From Burkholderia sp. L27(2015) (GTDB lineage Bacteria; Pseudomonadota; Gammaproteobacteria; Burkholderiales; Burkholderiaceae), in the NCBI RefSeq assembly GCF_009765705.1, contig NZ_LMUX01000021.1, forward strand, positions 758,312 to 822,311: DNA of 64,000 bases. The letters are read 5' to 3'. This document shows, piece after piece, positions 54,770 to 63,652 of this stretch. The notes under the pieces were generated by a model. That model searched no databases and was not told the DNA's origin. It worked only from the letters and a program-made list of their open reading frames with translations. Positions within the stretch are counted from its first letter, which is position 1. Each line of letters begins with the position of its first letter. The position numbers and the translations under genes are program-made.

Positions 54770-55174
54770 ATGAATTTCAATACCGTTGCCGCGTTGCTCC
54801 TTGCCACGATACCCATGGCCGCCTATGCGGCCCCCGACTACCCGAATACCGAAGAGGGTGTGTGCGGCGCGCTGATCGGGTCGAGCAATTCGGGCGACGT
54901 GGCGAGTGGCGGATTTCTGTTGCGCGAAGGCGAACCCGTCGACTTTGTCGGCGGCGGCAAGACGGTGCACGGCGTCCTGCATGTATTCCACGACGGTGAC
55001 CTTTACCGCGCTTACTGGCAGCCTGCCGGCAGCCATGAAAAATATGTGTTCGCCAACGACGGCGTCAATCGCATCCAATTGATCTCAACCCCGCCGCGAG
55101 GCGTGCCCGCCCGGCCGGGCGAGCCGGGATCGACCATGCCAGCTCAGAAAGTGGAATCGTGCCCACAATTCTGA
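54770..55174 (+). CDS. Secreted protein of unknown function
   Basis: A 134-residue protein with a signal peptide (MNFNTVAALLLATIPMAAYA) and a small mature domain containing one Cys in EEGVCGALIG and one in VESCPQF at the end, which could form a disulfide. The middle is beta-like (GGGKTVHGVLHVFHDGDLYRAYWQP). I recognise no family. The ATG at 54770 has GAGG upstream; the open frame starts 18 codons earlier. It is convergent with the GST gene. Confidence 0.7.
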   Translation: MNFNTVAALLLATIPMAAYAAPDYPNTEEGVCGALIGSSNSGDVASGGFLLREGEPVDFVGGGKTVHGVLHVFHDGDLYRAYWQPAGSHEKYVFANDGVNRIQLISTPPRGVPARPGEPGSTMPAQKVESCPQF

Positions 55175-55260
55175 ACGGCACGGCTGGCGTTCAATACCCG
55201 CGATGACCGCTTTGGCTGTATGCCCTCAAGCGCTCTTGATGCAAGCACCTGGACTCAACA

Positions 55261-55968
55261 TCACTGAGCCGCCGCCGGATAGTTCGACGGAAACAGTGCG
55301 CGTCGCGACTCTTCATCCACGACCTTCTTGAACGCGTGATCTGATCCGACCAGGCGAGCGCGTTGCGCCGCCGGCCGTGCATCGATCGCCTGAAACCAGC
55401 GTTTCAAGTTCGGGAAAGCATCAATCGCTTCGTCGTCACCGGGCAGCACTCTGGCGATGCGACCCAGCCACCCCCAGGCAGACATGTCGGCGATCGTGTA
55501 ATCGTTGCCGACGATATAGTCACGCCCTGCCAGATGCTCATCGAGCACACGGTAATGCCGCTCGATTTCACGTCGATAGCGGTTCACGGCATACGGTAAC
55601 TTCTCAGGCGCCGCATGCTGGAAATGCACGGCTTGTCCCGAGAACGGACCCAGTCCAGACGCAATGAAGAACAGCCATGACAGCATCTCTGATCTATCCG
55701 CGGGGGTGCCCATAAAGCGCCCCGTCTTCTCACCCAGGTAAAGCAGGATGGCGCTGGAATCGAACACACGCGTTTGCGGACCCGCCGCGCCTTCGGTATC
55801 GACGATGGCCGGAACCTTGCCGTTCGGATTGATGGCGCGGAATTCCGGCGAATGCTGTTCGCCTTTGCTCGTGTCGACAGGCACGACTTCATAAGCCAAG
55901 CCGGCCTCTTCAAGAAACAACGCGACTTTGGCGGGATTGGGCGTCGGGTGAAAATAAAAACGAATCAT
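55261..55968 (-). CDS. Glutathione S-transferase, YfcG/Ure2-like
   Basis: A 235-residue protein. The N-terminal thioredoxin-like domain reads YFHPTPNPAKVALFLEEAGL and later INPNGKVPAIVD with SSAILLYLGEKT, matching the YfcG/YghU (Ure2-like) group, which has disulfide-bond reductase activity with glutathione in E. coli. The all-helical C-terminal domain contains IVGNDYTIADMSAWGWL. The start at 55968 has an AGGGAG ribosome site. It lies 83 bases downstream of the haloacid dehalogenase gene on the same strand; a link to dehalogenation is possible but unproven. Confidence 0.9.
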   Translation of the reverse strand: MIRFYFHPTPNPAKVALFLEEAGLAYEVVPVDTSKGEQHSPEFRAINPNGKVPAIVDTEGAAGPQTRVFDSSAILLYLGEKTGRFMGTPADRSEMLSWLFFIASGLGPFSGQAVHFQHAAPEKLPYAVNRYRREIERHYRVLDEHLAGRDYIVGNDYTIADMSAWGWLGRIARVLPGDDEAIDAFPNLKRWFQAIDARPAAQRARLVGSDHAFKKVVDEESRRALFPSNYPAAAQ

Positions 55969-56051
55969 GGCACTCCCTGGTAGTAAAAAAGGTTGAGGCA
56001 AGGTCTTGAATAACAATGGCCCATCGTATCGATCCGATCGGTGCCGGTACT

Positions 56052-56738
56052 TCAGATGTCCAGCAGTTTCTTCATCAGCGTGGCCACCTCGTCGAGCCCG
56101 CCCACCACATAATCCGGCGTTTGCCCGAGCTCTTCGAAGGTGTTGCCGACTCGATTGATCCAGCACACGGGGAATCCGAAATGACGCGCGCCCGACGCAT
56201 CCCATGCGTTCGAGGACACGAACAAGAGGTTCGAGCGTTCAAGGCCCAAGGCTTTCTCCGCCAGCATATACACGCTCGCATGTGGCTTGAACACTTTGAC
56301 ATCCTCGACACTGAGGAGTCGGGAAAAGCAGTGTGTGAGACCGGCATTGGTCACCACGCTACGGATCGAATTGACGGAACCATTGGACAGGATAGCGAGC
56401 GGAATGCCCATTGATTGCAGCTTGGCCAGCGCGGCGGGCACCTCTGGATAAGGCTTGATCTTGAGGTACTCGTCGCACAACTTCAAGCGCGTGGCCTCGT
56501 TGAGCGGCAGCCCCAGATGTTTGCACGTGAAAAGCAGGCTGTGCTCGGTGGCGTCCTCGAAGCTGACATAGTCGTCCATCAAACTGCGCAGCCAGGTGTA
56601 TTCGAGCTGCTTTTGTCGCCAGAGTGTGCTGACTTCCCGGCCGCGGCCCGGATAGAACGAGTCGCACAGACCGGCAACCGAGTGCACATCGAAAAGCGTT
56701 CCATACAGATCGAACACGACGCCGCGGATTTGTCTCAT
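56052..56738 (-). CDS. (S)-2-haloacid dehalogenase, type II (HAD superfamily)
   Basis: A 228-residue enzyme that removes halide from L-2-haloalkanoic acids to give D-2-hydroxy acids. The nucleophile Asp10 is in VVFDLYGT. Other catalytic positions of the L-DEX family fall at the same numbers as I recall for L-DEX YL: Thr14, Arg41, Ser118, Lys151, Tyr157, Ser175, Asn177 and Asp180 ([22 protein letters not shown]). So this is a good candidate for a working dehalogenase rather than a generic HAD phosphatase. It precedes a GST gene on the same strand. Confidence 0.92.
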   Translation of the reverse strand: MRQIRGVVFDLYGTLFDVHSVAGLCDSFYPGRGREVSTLWRQKQLEYTWLRSLMDDYVSFEDATEHSLLFTCKHLGLPLNEATRLKLCDEYLKIKPYPEVPAALAKLQSMGIPLAILSNGSVNSIRSVVTNAGLTHCFSRLLSVEDVKVFKPHASVYMLAEKALGLERSNLLFVSSNAWDASGARHFGFPVCWINRVGNTFEELGQTPDYVVGGLDEVATLMKKLLDI

Positions 56739-57040
56739 TTCGTCCCCTCGTGAAGTAACGGTGCTCTAATGGCCACTTGCGCCCGCCGACTCTACCAGCG
56801 ATCGCGCCGCGTGGGGTCTATCTTACTGCGCCGTGTGTGGTCTTGGCTCAAGAGTGCATGGTCTTGGTCAAAAGTGCATGGCCTTGGTTCAAAAGCGCAA
56901 GAGCCCGAAAACGGACGGCGTGACGCTTCCCGAGCGCCAAAACGCCAAATCGCGGATGATAGGAATCTGCCAGCGCAATTTGCGAGAACAGCGCAGCGCC
57001 GCAAAAGGATGACTTATCCATCACGGGAGAAGGAGAGACT
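56739..57040. repeat. Intergenic region with a three-copy 20-bp repeat
   Basis: No gene is seen in these 302 bases between the divergent dehalogenase and thioredoxin genes. Three units near GTGCATGGTCTTGGTCAAAA lie at 56835-56853, 56854-56873 and 56874-56894. A GGAGAAGGAGAG ribosome region precedes the thioredoxin start. Confidence 0.6.
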
Positions 57041-57439
57041 ATGAAAGCCGGCATCATCAAATATGTATCGGGTGTGGTTTTGGGCGTGTGTTTTACCGCG
57101 CTGACAAGTGGCGCATGGGCTGCCGAAGTGCCATTCAACAAAGCGCAGTTCGATCAGGACGTGGCGGCAGGCAAGCCCACGATCGTCTATCTGCACGCCA
57201 CATGGTGCCCGACTTGCAAGATCCAGACGCCTATCGTCGAGCGGCTCTCGACCGATCCGAAATTGAAGTCGGTCACCATATTTCTAGCCGATTACGATAC
57301 CGAAGTGGCATTGAAAAAATCGCTGAAAGTGACCCAGCAATCGACGTTCGTCGTCTTCAAGCAGGGGCATGAAGTGACGCGCTCGACCGGCCAAACCCAG
57401 GAACAGGCGATACGCGCGACCTTCGAACAGGCCTTGTAA
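57041..57439 (+). CDS. Periplasmic thioredoxin-fold protein
   Basis: A 132-residue protein with a signal peptide (cleavage near GAWAAE) and a thioredoxin fold carrying Cys56-Pro-Thr-Cys59 (ATWCPTCK). A cis-proline region follows (QSTFVVFKQG). It resembles the periplasmic thioredoxins that pass electrons on from a CcdA/DsbD membrane domain. The next gene, a CcdA homologue, starts within its stop codon (TAATG), so the two are translationally coupled and most likely act together in reducing periplasmic or cytochrome-maturation targets. Confidence 0.9.
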   Translation: MKAGIIKYVSGVVLGVCFTALTSGAWAAEVPFNKAQFDQDVAAGKPTIVYLHATWCPTCKIQTPIVERLSTDPKLKSVTIFLADYDTEVALKKSLKVTQQSTFVVFKQGHEVTRSTGQTQEQAIRATFEQAL

Positions 57440-58164
57440 TGGAGTTCGGCCCGGGCACCTACGCCCTTGGCTTTTTCGCGGGAACGGCGTCGATATTGTC
57501 GCCCTGCGTGCTGCCGATTCTGCCTATCCTGATCGCCACTGCGTTGACCCGGCACCGTTTCGGCGCAATGGCCCTGGCGCTCGGGCTTAGCCTGTCGTTC
57601 GCCGCGGTCGGCCTATTTATCGCGACGATCGGTGCATCGATAGGCCTGGACCCGGAGACGTTGCGCCGCGTCGCCGCCGTGTTGATGGTGCTGTTCGGGT
57701 TGGTGATGCTGATTGCCCCGCTGCAAGCGGTATTCGCGAGGGCCAGCTCGCGTGTCAGCAATACGGGGCAAAGCGCGCTGGGTGCAGTAAGCGGCGACGG
57801 ACTAGCGGGCCAGTTCCTGATCGGGCTGTTGTTGGGTGTGGTTTGGAGCCCCTGCGTCGGACCGACGCTGGGAGCCGCCACCACCCTCGCCGCACAGGGC
57901 AAGGATCTCGGCCATATCGCTGCGCTGATGGTGCTGTTCGGGTTGGGCGCGGGGCTTCCACTGATGATATTGGGCGCGTTGTCGCGTACGGCGCGGGGCC
58001 GGCTGCGCTCGCTTGCGGCGGTCGGCCGAGCGACCCAATTAGCACTGGGCGCACTGTTCGTCTTGCTCGGGGTCTTCATCCTTACGGGGTTCGACCGAAG
58101 GGTAGAAACCGCGCTCTTGTCTATCAGCCCTGCGTGGCTGACTGCGCTGACGACTTCGCTATGA
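57439..58164 (+). CDS. ccdA: CcdA/DsbD transmembrane thiol-electron transporter
   Basis: A 241-residue membrane protein with six expected helices. It has the paired redox cysteines of the CcdA family, Cys23 in SILSPCVLPILP and a second around residue 138 in VVWSPCVGPTLGAA. It carries electrons from cytoplasmic thioredoxin across the membrane to a periplasmic partner, here probably the thioredoxin encoded just upstream. Its stop abuts the stop of the convergent TPR gene with no space for a terminator. Confidence 0.92.
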   Translation: MEFGPGTYALGFFAGTASILSPCVLPILPILIATALTRHRFGAMALALGLSLSFAAVGLFIATIGASIGLDPETLRRVAAVLMVLFGLVMLIAPLQAVFARASSRVSNTGQSALGAVSGDGLAGQFLIGLLLGVVWSPCVGPTLGAATTLAAQGKDLGHIAALMVLFGLGAGLPLMILGALSRTARGRLRSLAAVGRATQLALGALFVLLGVFILTGFDRRVETALLSISPAWLTALTTSL

Positions 58165-59577
58165 TTACTGTGATTGGCGTGTCTCGCGCAAACGCGCGGC
58201 CACTTGCGCAATCGCCCCACTCCAGTCGCCACGCCGCTGCTGTCGAACCAGTTGCAGCGACGGATACCACGGGCTGTCGGGGCGCTCCAACAACCAGCGG
58301 AAATCGGGCCGATACGGCAACATCACAGTAGCAGGGCGTCCCATTGCCCCAGCTAGGTGAGCCACCGCGGTATCCACGGTGATCACGTGATCGAGACAGG
58401 CGAGTACCGCAGCGGTATCGGTAAAGTCATGCAAAGCGGCAGCGATGTCGATCAACCCTATCGCCCCGAACACGGCGCGGTCCGGCTCCGGAACTTCTTT
58501 TTGCAGACTGATGAAGCTGCCGCTTTCGCGTAACACCGGGTTCAATTGAGCGAGCGGAATCGAGCGATGCCGGTCGTTCACGTGCGCCACGTTGCCCGAC
58601 CACACCACGCCTATCCACGGTCGCCGATACTCAGCCAGACGCTGCGACCACACCGCGATCTTGCCGGCATCGCCCTGTAGATAAGCTGCACGCGCCGGTA
58701 TCGTTGCAAGCTCGGTACGCAACGCCAGCGGCAAGCTCGGCAACGGGCAGTGGTAATCGAAATGCGGCAGCGTATCGCCGCGTGCCAAGACACCTTTGAT
58801 ACCTGAATCCGTAATACCCACGCCCTGAATACCCTTAATGTTCTCGATGCCCTTCATGCCCAGCAGTTGCACCAGCAGCGCTTGCAGCGGCGCCTGTACT
58901 TCAAGCCAGACAGTCGCGCCGAGCTCGGCCACTGCCTGGGCATAGCGGCAAAACTGCAGCGTATCGCCCAAGCCCTGCTCCGCGTGCAACAAGATGGTTT
59001 TGCCCTGCACAGGCACGTCGCCAAGCCACTGCGGTTGCGTAAAATCGCGTACGACCGACGCGTAGGCGGGAATTTTTCGACGCCACTCGTATGCTTGCCA
59101 GCCGCCGACAAAGTCGCCCAGCAGCAAGCGACACAAGGCCGCGCCAAAGTGCGCTTCGGCCAGACCCGGCTCGAGCCGGATCGCCGCGTCAAAACTGGCC
59201 AATGCGGCATCGGGACGATTTAGATTCTGTAGCGTGACGCCGTGGTTGACCAGTGTGCTGGCACGAACCGGTTGATATTGGAGCGCGCGTTCGTAGTAAG
59301 TCAACGCGTCTTCGGGCCGGTCAAGCTCCTGCAGCACCACTGCGCTGTTATTCAACGCCTCGGTGTAATCAGGTTTGAACTGCAGCGCCACCGCGTAGCT
59401 GGCAAGCGCTTGTTCGCGACAGTTCAGCGCACGCAAGACGTTGCCTCGGTTTTTCAGCGCTTCGAGGTGATCGGGCTGCGACTGCAGCGCCTGTTCGTAG
59501 CAGGCGAGCGCTTCAAGCGGCCGCTGCAGTTTGGCAAGGGCATTGCCTTGCTCGGTCAAGTGCTCGGCATCAGTCAT
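58165..59577 (-). CDS. TPR protein with a C-terminal glycosyltransferase-like (SPINDLY/GT41-related) domain
   Basis: A 470-residue cytoplasmic protein. Residues 1-150 hold about four TPR units (AEHLTEQGNALAKLQRPLEAL; HLEALKNRGNVLRAL; TEALNNSAVVLQEL; RASTLVNHGVTLQNL). The rest resembles the domain found after TPRs in many bacterial proteins (GKTILLHAEQGLGDTLQFCRYAQ, then IGVVWSGN, then VITVDTAVAHLAGAMGRPATVMLP), which looks like a GT9/GT41 fold. A repeat KGIENIKGIQGVGITDSGIKGV (coded by 15-bp units, 58791-58860) interrupts this domain near residue 255. The start at 59577 is where TPRs begin. Confidence 0.85.
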   Translation of the reverse strand: MTDAEHLTEQGNALAKLQRPLEALACYEQALQSQPDHLEALKNRGNVLRALNCREQALASYAVALQFKPDYTEALNNSAVVLQELDRPEDALTYYERALQYQPVRASTLVNHGVTLQNLNRPDAALASFDAAIRLEPGLAEAHFGAALCRLLLGDFVGGWQAYEWRRKIPAYASVVRDFTQPQWLGDVPVQGKTILLHAEQGLGDTLQFCRYAQAVAELGATVWLEVQAPLQALLVQLLGMKGIENIKGIQGVGITDSGIKGVLARGDTLPHFDYHCPLPSLPLALRTELATIPARAAYLQGDAGKIAVWSQRLAEYRRPWIGVVWSGNVAHVNDRHRSIPLAQLNPVLRESGSFISLQKEVPEPDRAVFGAIGLIDIAAALHDFTDTAAVLACLDHVITVDTAVAHLAGAMGRPATVMLPYRPDFRWLLERPDSPWYPSLQLVRQQRRGDWSGAIAQVAARLRETRQSQ

Positions 59578-59843
59578 CGGATCAGGCCGCTTATCGGGCA
59601 GCGCATTGGGCAATATTCGGTCGGCGCATCGGGCATACGCGGCATCGGAGCTGTATCGGTCGCATCGAGCGCGATTGTACAGCGGCGTGCCGGTTCGCCC
59701 CCCATATTGCTCTATCATGTCCGGTATTCGTCCGGTTCCTTTGCCCTGTTCCGCGGCGCCTTCCGTCGGCTTGCGCCTCGCCCCGTACAGCACAAACGCA
59801 GGCAACAGCGGTTCGCTACCCTTCATCCAAAAACACCACGCTT

Positions 59844-60749
59844 ATGATCACGTTGAAACAGCTTGAGGCATTTTATTGGGTAACCAAGCTGAAAACGCTG
59901 GGGGCTGCGGCCGAGCGCCTGCATACGACACAGTCGGCCATTTCGAAGCGCATCGCCGAAATCGAGGATTTTTTCGATGCGCCCATGCTCGATCGCCACC
60001 ACCGCACGATGCAACTCACCACCAAAGGCCGGGAACTACTCGAATCGACCGAAGAAATGCTGCAAGTGCGAGACCGCCTACTGGAGCGCATGGGTATGGA
60101 GGTCGAGGTCGTGCGGCGCTTTCGGATCGGCGTCACCGAGTTGATCGGTTTGACATGGCTGCCCCAGTTGATACAGGAGATACGCGAGACTCACCCCACC
60201 GTATCGCTCGAACCTGAAATCGACCTGAGTACCAATCTGAGCGCGAAACTGCATCGCAGCGACATCGACCTCGCCATCATGCCGGCCACGGCGATCGGCC
60301 CTGGGTTTACGGCCGTGCCGTTGCAGACCATGGATCTCGACTGGATGTGCTGCCCTTCCCTGCTCGATACCGGCACACCGCTGACAGTCGAAGAGATCGC
60401 CCGGCATCCGATCCTGATGCAGATCGATACCTCGGGCGTCGATGCCGTATTCGACCGCTGGTTCAACGCGAAGCGAGTCGCCATTCGCCGCACCTACGCA
60501 GGCAACAGCCTGATCGCGCTGAGTGCGCTGACCATCGCCGGATTCGGTATCAGCTATCTCCCTTCGCTGTACTTTTCCGATCTGGTCGAACAGGGACTGC
60601 TCAAGCGCGTACCGGCGACCGAACCGCTGCCTACGGTTCGGTACTATGCCGTGTACCGCGACGATGGGCATGCCGCTTTCAGTGCGTGGGTCGCGGAGCA
60701 GGCGGTGCGATTGTGTGATTTCCGCAAGCCGGTGCTGATCCCAAGATAG
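59844..60749 (+). CDS. LysR-family transcriptional regulator
   Basis: A 301-residue regulator beginning with a classical LysR HTH (LKQLEAFYWVTKLKTLGAAAERLHTTQSAISKRIAEIEDFF) and followed by an effector domain starting FRIGVTELIGLTWLPQLI. It is convergent with the MHS transporter gene, which together with the aldehyde dehydrogenase and ThDP enzyme may be its targets, although it does not share a promoter region with them. Confidence 0.92.
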   Translation: MITLKQLEAFYWVTKLKTLGAAAERLHTTQSAISKRIAEIEDFFDAPMLDRHHRTMQLTTKGRELLESTEEMLQVRDRLLERMGMEVEVVRRFRIGVTELIGLTWLPQLIQEIRETHPTVSLEPEIDLSTNLSAKLHRSDIDLAIMPATAIGPGFTAVPLQTMDLDWMCCPSLLDTGTPLTVEEIARHPILMQIDTSGVDAVFDRWFNAKRVAIRRTYAGNSLIALSALTIAGFGISYLPSLYFSDLVEQGLLKRVPATEPLPTVRYYAVYRDDGHAAFSAWVAEQAVRLCDFRKPVLIPR

Positions 60750-60770
60750 CCGGTTCTTGGTCTGCGTCGA

Positions 60771-62066
60771 TTACGATGCCGCCGAAGATGCCGACAAACT
60801 GTTCACGTGAGCGCCGCGACGCTTGAGCAGCAGCGCCCCGATCAATCCCAGTGCGAAGAACACAGCGCAGTAGTGCGCGGGCATCAGCTTGTCGCCGCTC
60901 ACATGCAGGAGCCAGGTCAGCACGAACGGCGAGAAGCCGCCGAAGACCGAAGCCGCGATGTTGTAGGAGATGGCCAAACCGGTGGCACGCACTTCGGTCG
61001 GAAACAATTCGGCCAGGGCGGCGGGAATCGGGCTGTTGGAAGCCGCGATCAGCACCGCAAAGATGAGTTCGACGCTCATGATCGATATCATCGACGGCGC
61101 ACTGACGATCCAGTAGTAACACGGATATAGCGCGATCAGGAGCATGGCCAGCGAGCCGCCGATCACGAGCTTGCCGCCTAGCTTGTCCGCCAGGTGGCCG
61201 AAGAACGGAATGGCCACGATGCGCAGCAGTATACTTGCGAGCAGCACGTCGAACGGCAGGCTGATCGGCATGTGCAGGCTTTGCACCGTGTAGATCGGCA
61301 GATAGGTGATGATCACATACGACATTACATTCAACGCTGCGCTCAACGCAGTCGCGACGAACAGCTCGCGTGGATAGCGTTTGAAGACCTGCCCGAGCGG
61401 TATGCCGGCGCGCTTGTCGAGCTTCTGAAACGCTGCGGTTTCCGGCATCCGGCGGCGGATGTAGAAACCCACCGGACCGATCAGCAAACCGAACAGAAAC
61501 GGAATTCTCCAGGCCCACGACTCGAGTGCCTGCTGTGTAAAGACGTGAGTCAGCCCGGTTCCCATCGCAACCGCCAGCAACGCACCAAACGCCTGCGCGA
61601 ACATCTGCCAACTGCCGTAGAGATTGCGCCGCCCCTTCGGCGCGTATTCGATCAGCATAGCCGTCGCGGTGCCGAACTCCCCGCCCGCCGACATGCCCTG
61701 CAGCAAACGTGCGCACAGCACGATGACGGGCGCAATGAGACCGATCTGATGGAAGCTCGGCGTAAAGGCGATCATCGCCGATGCCAACGTCATCATCGCA
61801 ATGACCAGTGTCAACCCTGCCTTACGGCCCTTGCGGTCCGCATACATGCCGAGCAGGATACCGCCCAGCGGACGCACGACGAAGCCCGCGCCGAACGTTG
61901 CTGTCGTCAACATCAGCGCAGCGTATTCGCTGTCGCTGGGGAAGAACTGCTTGGCGATGATGATCGACAGGAAGCCGAACACCACAAAGTCATACCACTC
62001 CAGCAGATTGCCGAGCGTCGACGCGACCGCTCCACGCCAACTACTTCTCGTATCAACGGTTTCCAT
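60771..62066 (-). CDS. MFS transporter, metabolite:H+ symporter (MHS) family
   Basis: A 431-residue twelve-helix symporter of normal MHS length. Motifs: GNLLEWYDFVVFGFLSIII, VVRPLGGILLGMYADRKGRKAGL, LQGMSAGGEFGTATAMLIEYAPKGRRN. It is intact, unlike the related gene at 50.6-51.9 kb. The start at 62066 has AGGAG at a proper distance. It lies 134 bases downstream of the aldehyde dehydrogenase on the same strand, so it may import the substrate of that pathway, likely an organic acid. Confidence 0.9.
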   Translation of the reverse strand: METVDTRSSWRGAVASTLGNLLEWYDFVVFGFLSIIIAKQFFPSDSEYAALMLTTATFGAGFVVRPLGGILLGMYADRKGRKAGLTLVIAMMTLASAMIAFTPSFHQIGLIAPVIVLCARLLQGMSAGGEFGTATAMLIEYAPKGRRNLYGSWQMFAQAFGALLAVAMGTGLTHVFTQQALESWAWRIPFLFGLLIGPVGFYIRRRMPETAAFQKLDKRAGIPLGQVFKRYPRELFVATALSAALNVMSYVIITYLPIYTVQSLHMPISLPFDVLLASILLRIVAIPFFGHLADKLGGKLVIGGSLAMLLIALYPCYYWIVSAPSMISIMSVELIFAVLIAASNSPIPAALAELFPTEVRATGLAISYNIAASVFGGFSPFVLTWLLHVSGDKLMPAHYCAVFFALGLIGALLLKRRGAHVNSLSASSAAS

Positions 62067-62186
62067 GGAAGTCTCCTGAATCACAGTCTTTTTTTATTTC
62101 GATGTGAATGCCCGCTACCCTAGCATCCCGATCGCTTCTGCCGTACCAACCTCCGGATTCCACTACTACGACCAACTCGCCGGCCG

Positions 62187-62222
62187 ACTCATCTGCTCAC
62201 TCATCTGCTCACTGAGCTGCTC
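62187..62222 (-). repeat. 12-bp tandem repeat at the aldehyde dehydrogenase stop
   Basis: Three units (ACTCATCTGCTC at 62187-62198 and 62199-62210, ACTGAGCTGCTC at 62211-62222, plus strand) span the stop codon at 62201-62203 and encode the last residues SSVSR. Confidence 0.65.
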
Positions 62223-63652
62223 GCGCCTGTCGCGTAAAACCCGTTGATCGCTTTCAATTCCAGAAACCCCTCTATGCTGAAACGGCCATTCTCGCGTCCG
62301 AAGCCAGACTGGCCGAAGCCGCCGAATGGCGCGGCCAGATTCGGTGCCGCGGCGTTCAAAATCACCTGGCCGGTACGCAGCCGCCGCGCGAGCGCTGTAG
62401 CGTGCGCCTCATCGCTCGACCAGACGCCGCCTGACAAACCGTAGGGCGTGTCATTGGCAATCGCGATACCGGCTTCCTCATCCGCATACGGCATGACCGC
62501 CAGAACCGGACCGAAGACCTCCTCGTTGGCGATGGCCATTGTCGGCATGACACGGTCGAAGACGGTCGGCGCGATGAAGTAGCCGCGCTCGAAACCTGCC
62601 GCGCGGCCCGCGCCACCTGCAACACAACGGGCACCCGCAGCCATTGCCGCATCGATATGCCGATTCACGATGACAAACTGACGATCGGTTGCCAGCGGCC
62701 CCAACCTCGTAGCGGCGGCAGCGGGGTCTCCCGGTTGCCACTCGGCCAATGCCGCAACGATGCGTTGCGAAACCTCATCATGCAACCGTTGCGGCACCAG
62801 GAGACGCGCATGAGCCACGCAGGTCTGGCCGGAGTTCACCATCGCGCGCCGCACGATGTTCGGAATCACAAGATCGAGATCGGCGTCGTCGAGCACCAGC
62901 GATGCCGACTTGCCCCCCAGCTCCAGCACCACGCGCTTGAGCGAAGCAGCGGCGCCAGCCAGCACGCGTTTGCCGACCGCCGCCGAACCGGTGAAACTGA
63001 CCAGGTCGATATCGCCGTGCGTGACCAGCCGCTCGCCCACTTGCGGCCCGCCCCAGACCAGGTTGACCACGCCGCGTGGCAGACCGGCCTCGACTACCGC
63101 CTCCATGAATAGTTGCGCGACACGCGGCGCAACCTCACTGGGCTTGAGCACCGTGGTACAGCCCGCGCCGATAGCGCCAGCGACCTTCGCGACGATCTGA
63201 TGCAGCGGGAAATTCCAGGGGGTAATGGCAGCGATCACGCCCGCGGGCTCGCGCACGACTAGCGCATTGTGGATCCGCTCTTCCCAGACGACCTCGTCGA
63301 GACCAGCGACTATCGCGTTGAGATTGCTCAGCGGCATCGCCATCTGCATGGTCTTGCCAACCGATATGGGCACGCCGAGTTCGTGCGTCAGCGCGTCGAC
63401 GAACGCATCGCTGCGCTGCGCCAGCGCGGCGTGCAATGCGTTTAACGCGTCGCGCCGCTCACTTCGCGTGCTCACGGACCAGGCCGGGAAAGCACGGCGT
63501 GCCGCATCGATAGCACGATCGACGTCGGCGAGGCTGCAGGCCACCACACGCCCGACCGGCGATTCCGTCACGGGGCTCGTCACCGTAAAGGTCGTCGTGC
63601 CGGTGGCCGGCAACCACTCGCCGTCGGCGTGGAAAAAGCGATAGTCGTTCAT
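62201..63652 (-). CDS. Aldehyde dehydrogenase (NAD(P)+-dependent)
   Basis: A 483-residue ALDH superfamily enzyme. Motifs: ITPWNFPLHQIVAKVAGAI, LKPSEVAP, the coenzyme region SFTGSAAVGKRV, the general base Glu in VLELGGKSASLV, the nucleophile Cys in NSGQTCVAHARLLVP, and EEVFGPVLAVMPY. The start at 63652 overlaps the stop of the upstream ThDP enzyme gene (ATGA), so the two are coupled. A decarboxylase-dehydrogenase pair would turn a 2-oxo acid into an aldehyde and then an acid; the substrate is not known. Confidence 0.92.
   Translation of the reverse strand: MNDYRFFHADGEWLPATGTTTFTVTSPVTESPVGRVVACSLADVDRAIDAARRAFPAWSVSTRSERRDALNALHAALAQRSDAFVDALTHELGVPISVGKTMQMAMPLSNLNAIVAGLDEVVWEERIHNALVVREPAGVIAAITPWNFPLHQIVAKVAGAIGAGCTTVLKPSEVAPRVAQLFMEAVVEAGLPRGVVNLVWGGPQVGERLVTHGDIDLVSFTGSAAVGKRVLAGAAASLKRVVLELGGKSASLVLDDADLDLVIPNIVRRAMVNSGQTCVAHARLLVPQRLHDEVSQRIVAALAEWQPGDPAAAATRLGPLATDRQFVIVNRHIDAAMAAGARCVAGGAGRAAGFERGYFIAPTVFDRVMPTMAIANEEVFGPVLAVMPYADEEAGIAIANDTPYGLSGGVWSSDEAHATALARRLRTGQVILNAAAPNLAAPFGGFGQSGFGRENGRFSIEGFLELKAINGFYATGASSSVSR

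Noticed and set aside
59578-59826. Longer start for the TPR protein
   Set aside because: The upstream 83 codons show no TPR or other pattern; the TPR units begin at once after the ATG at 59577.
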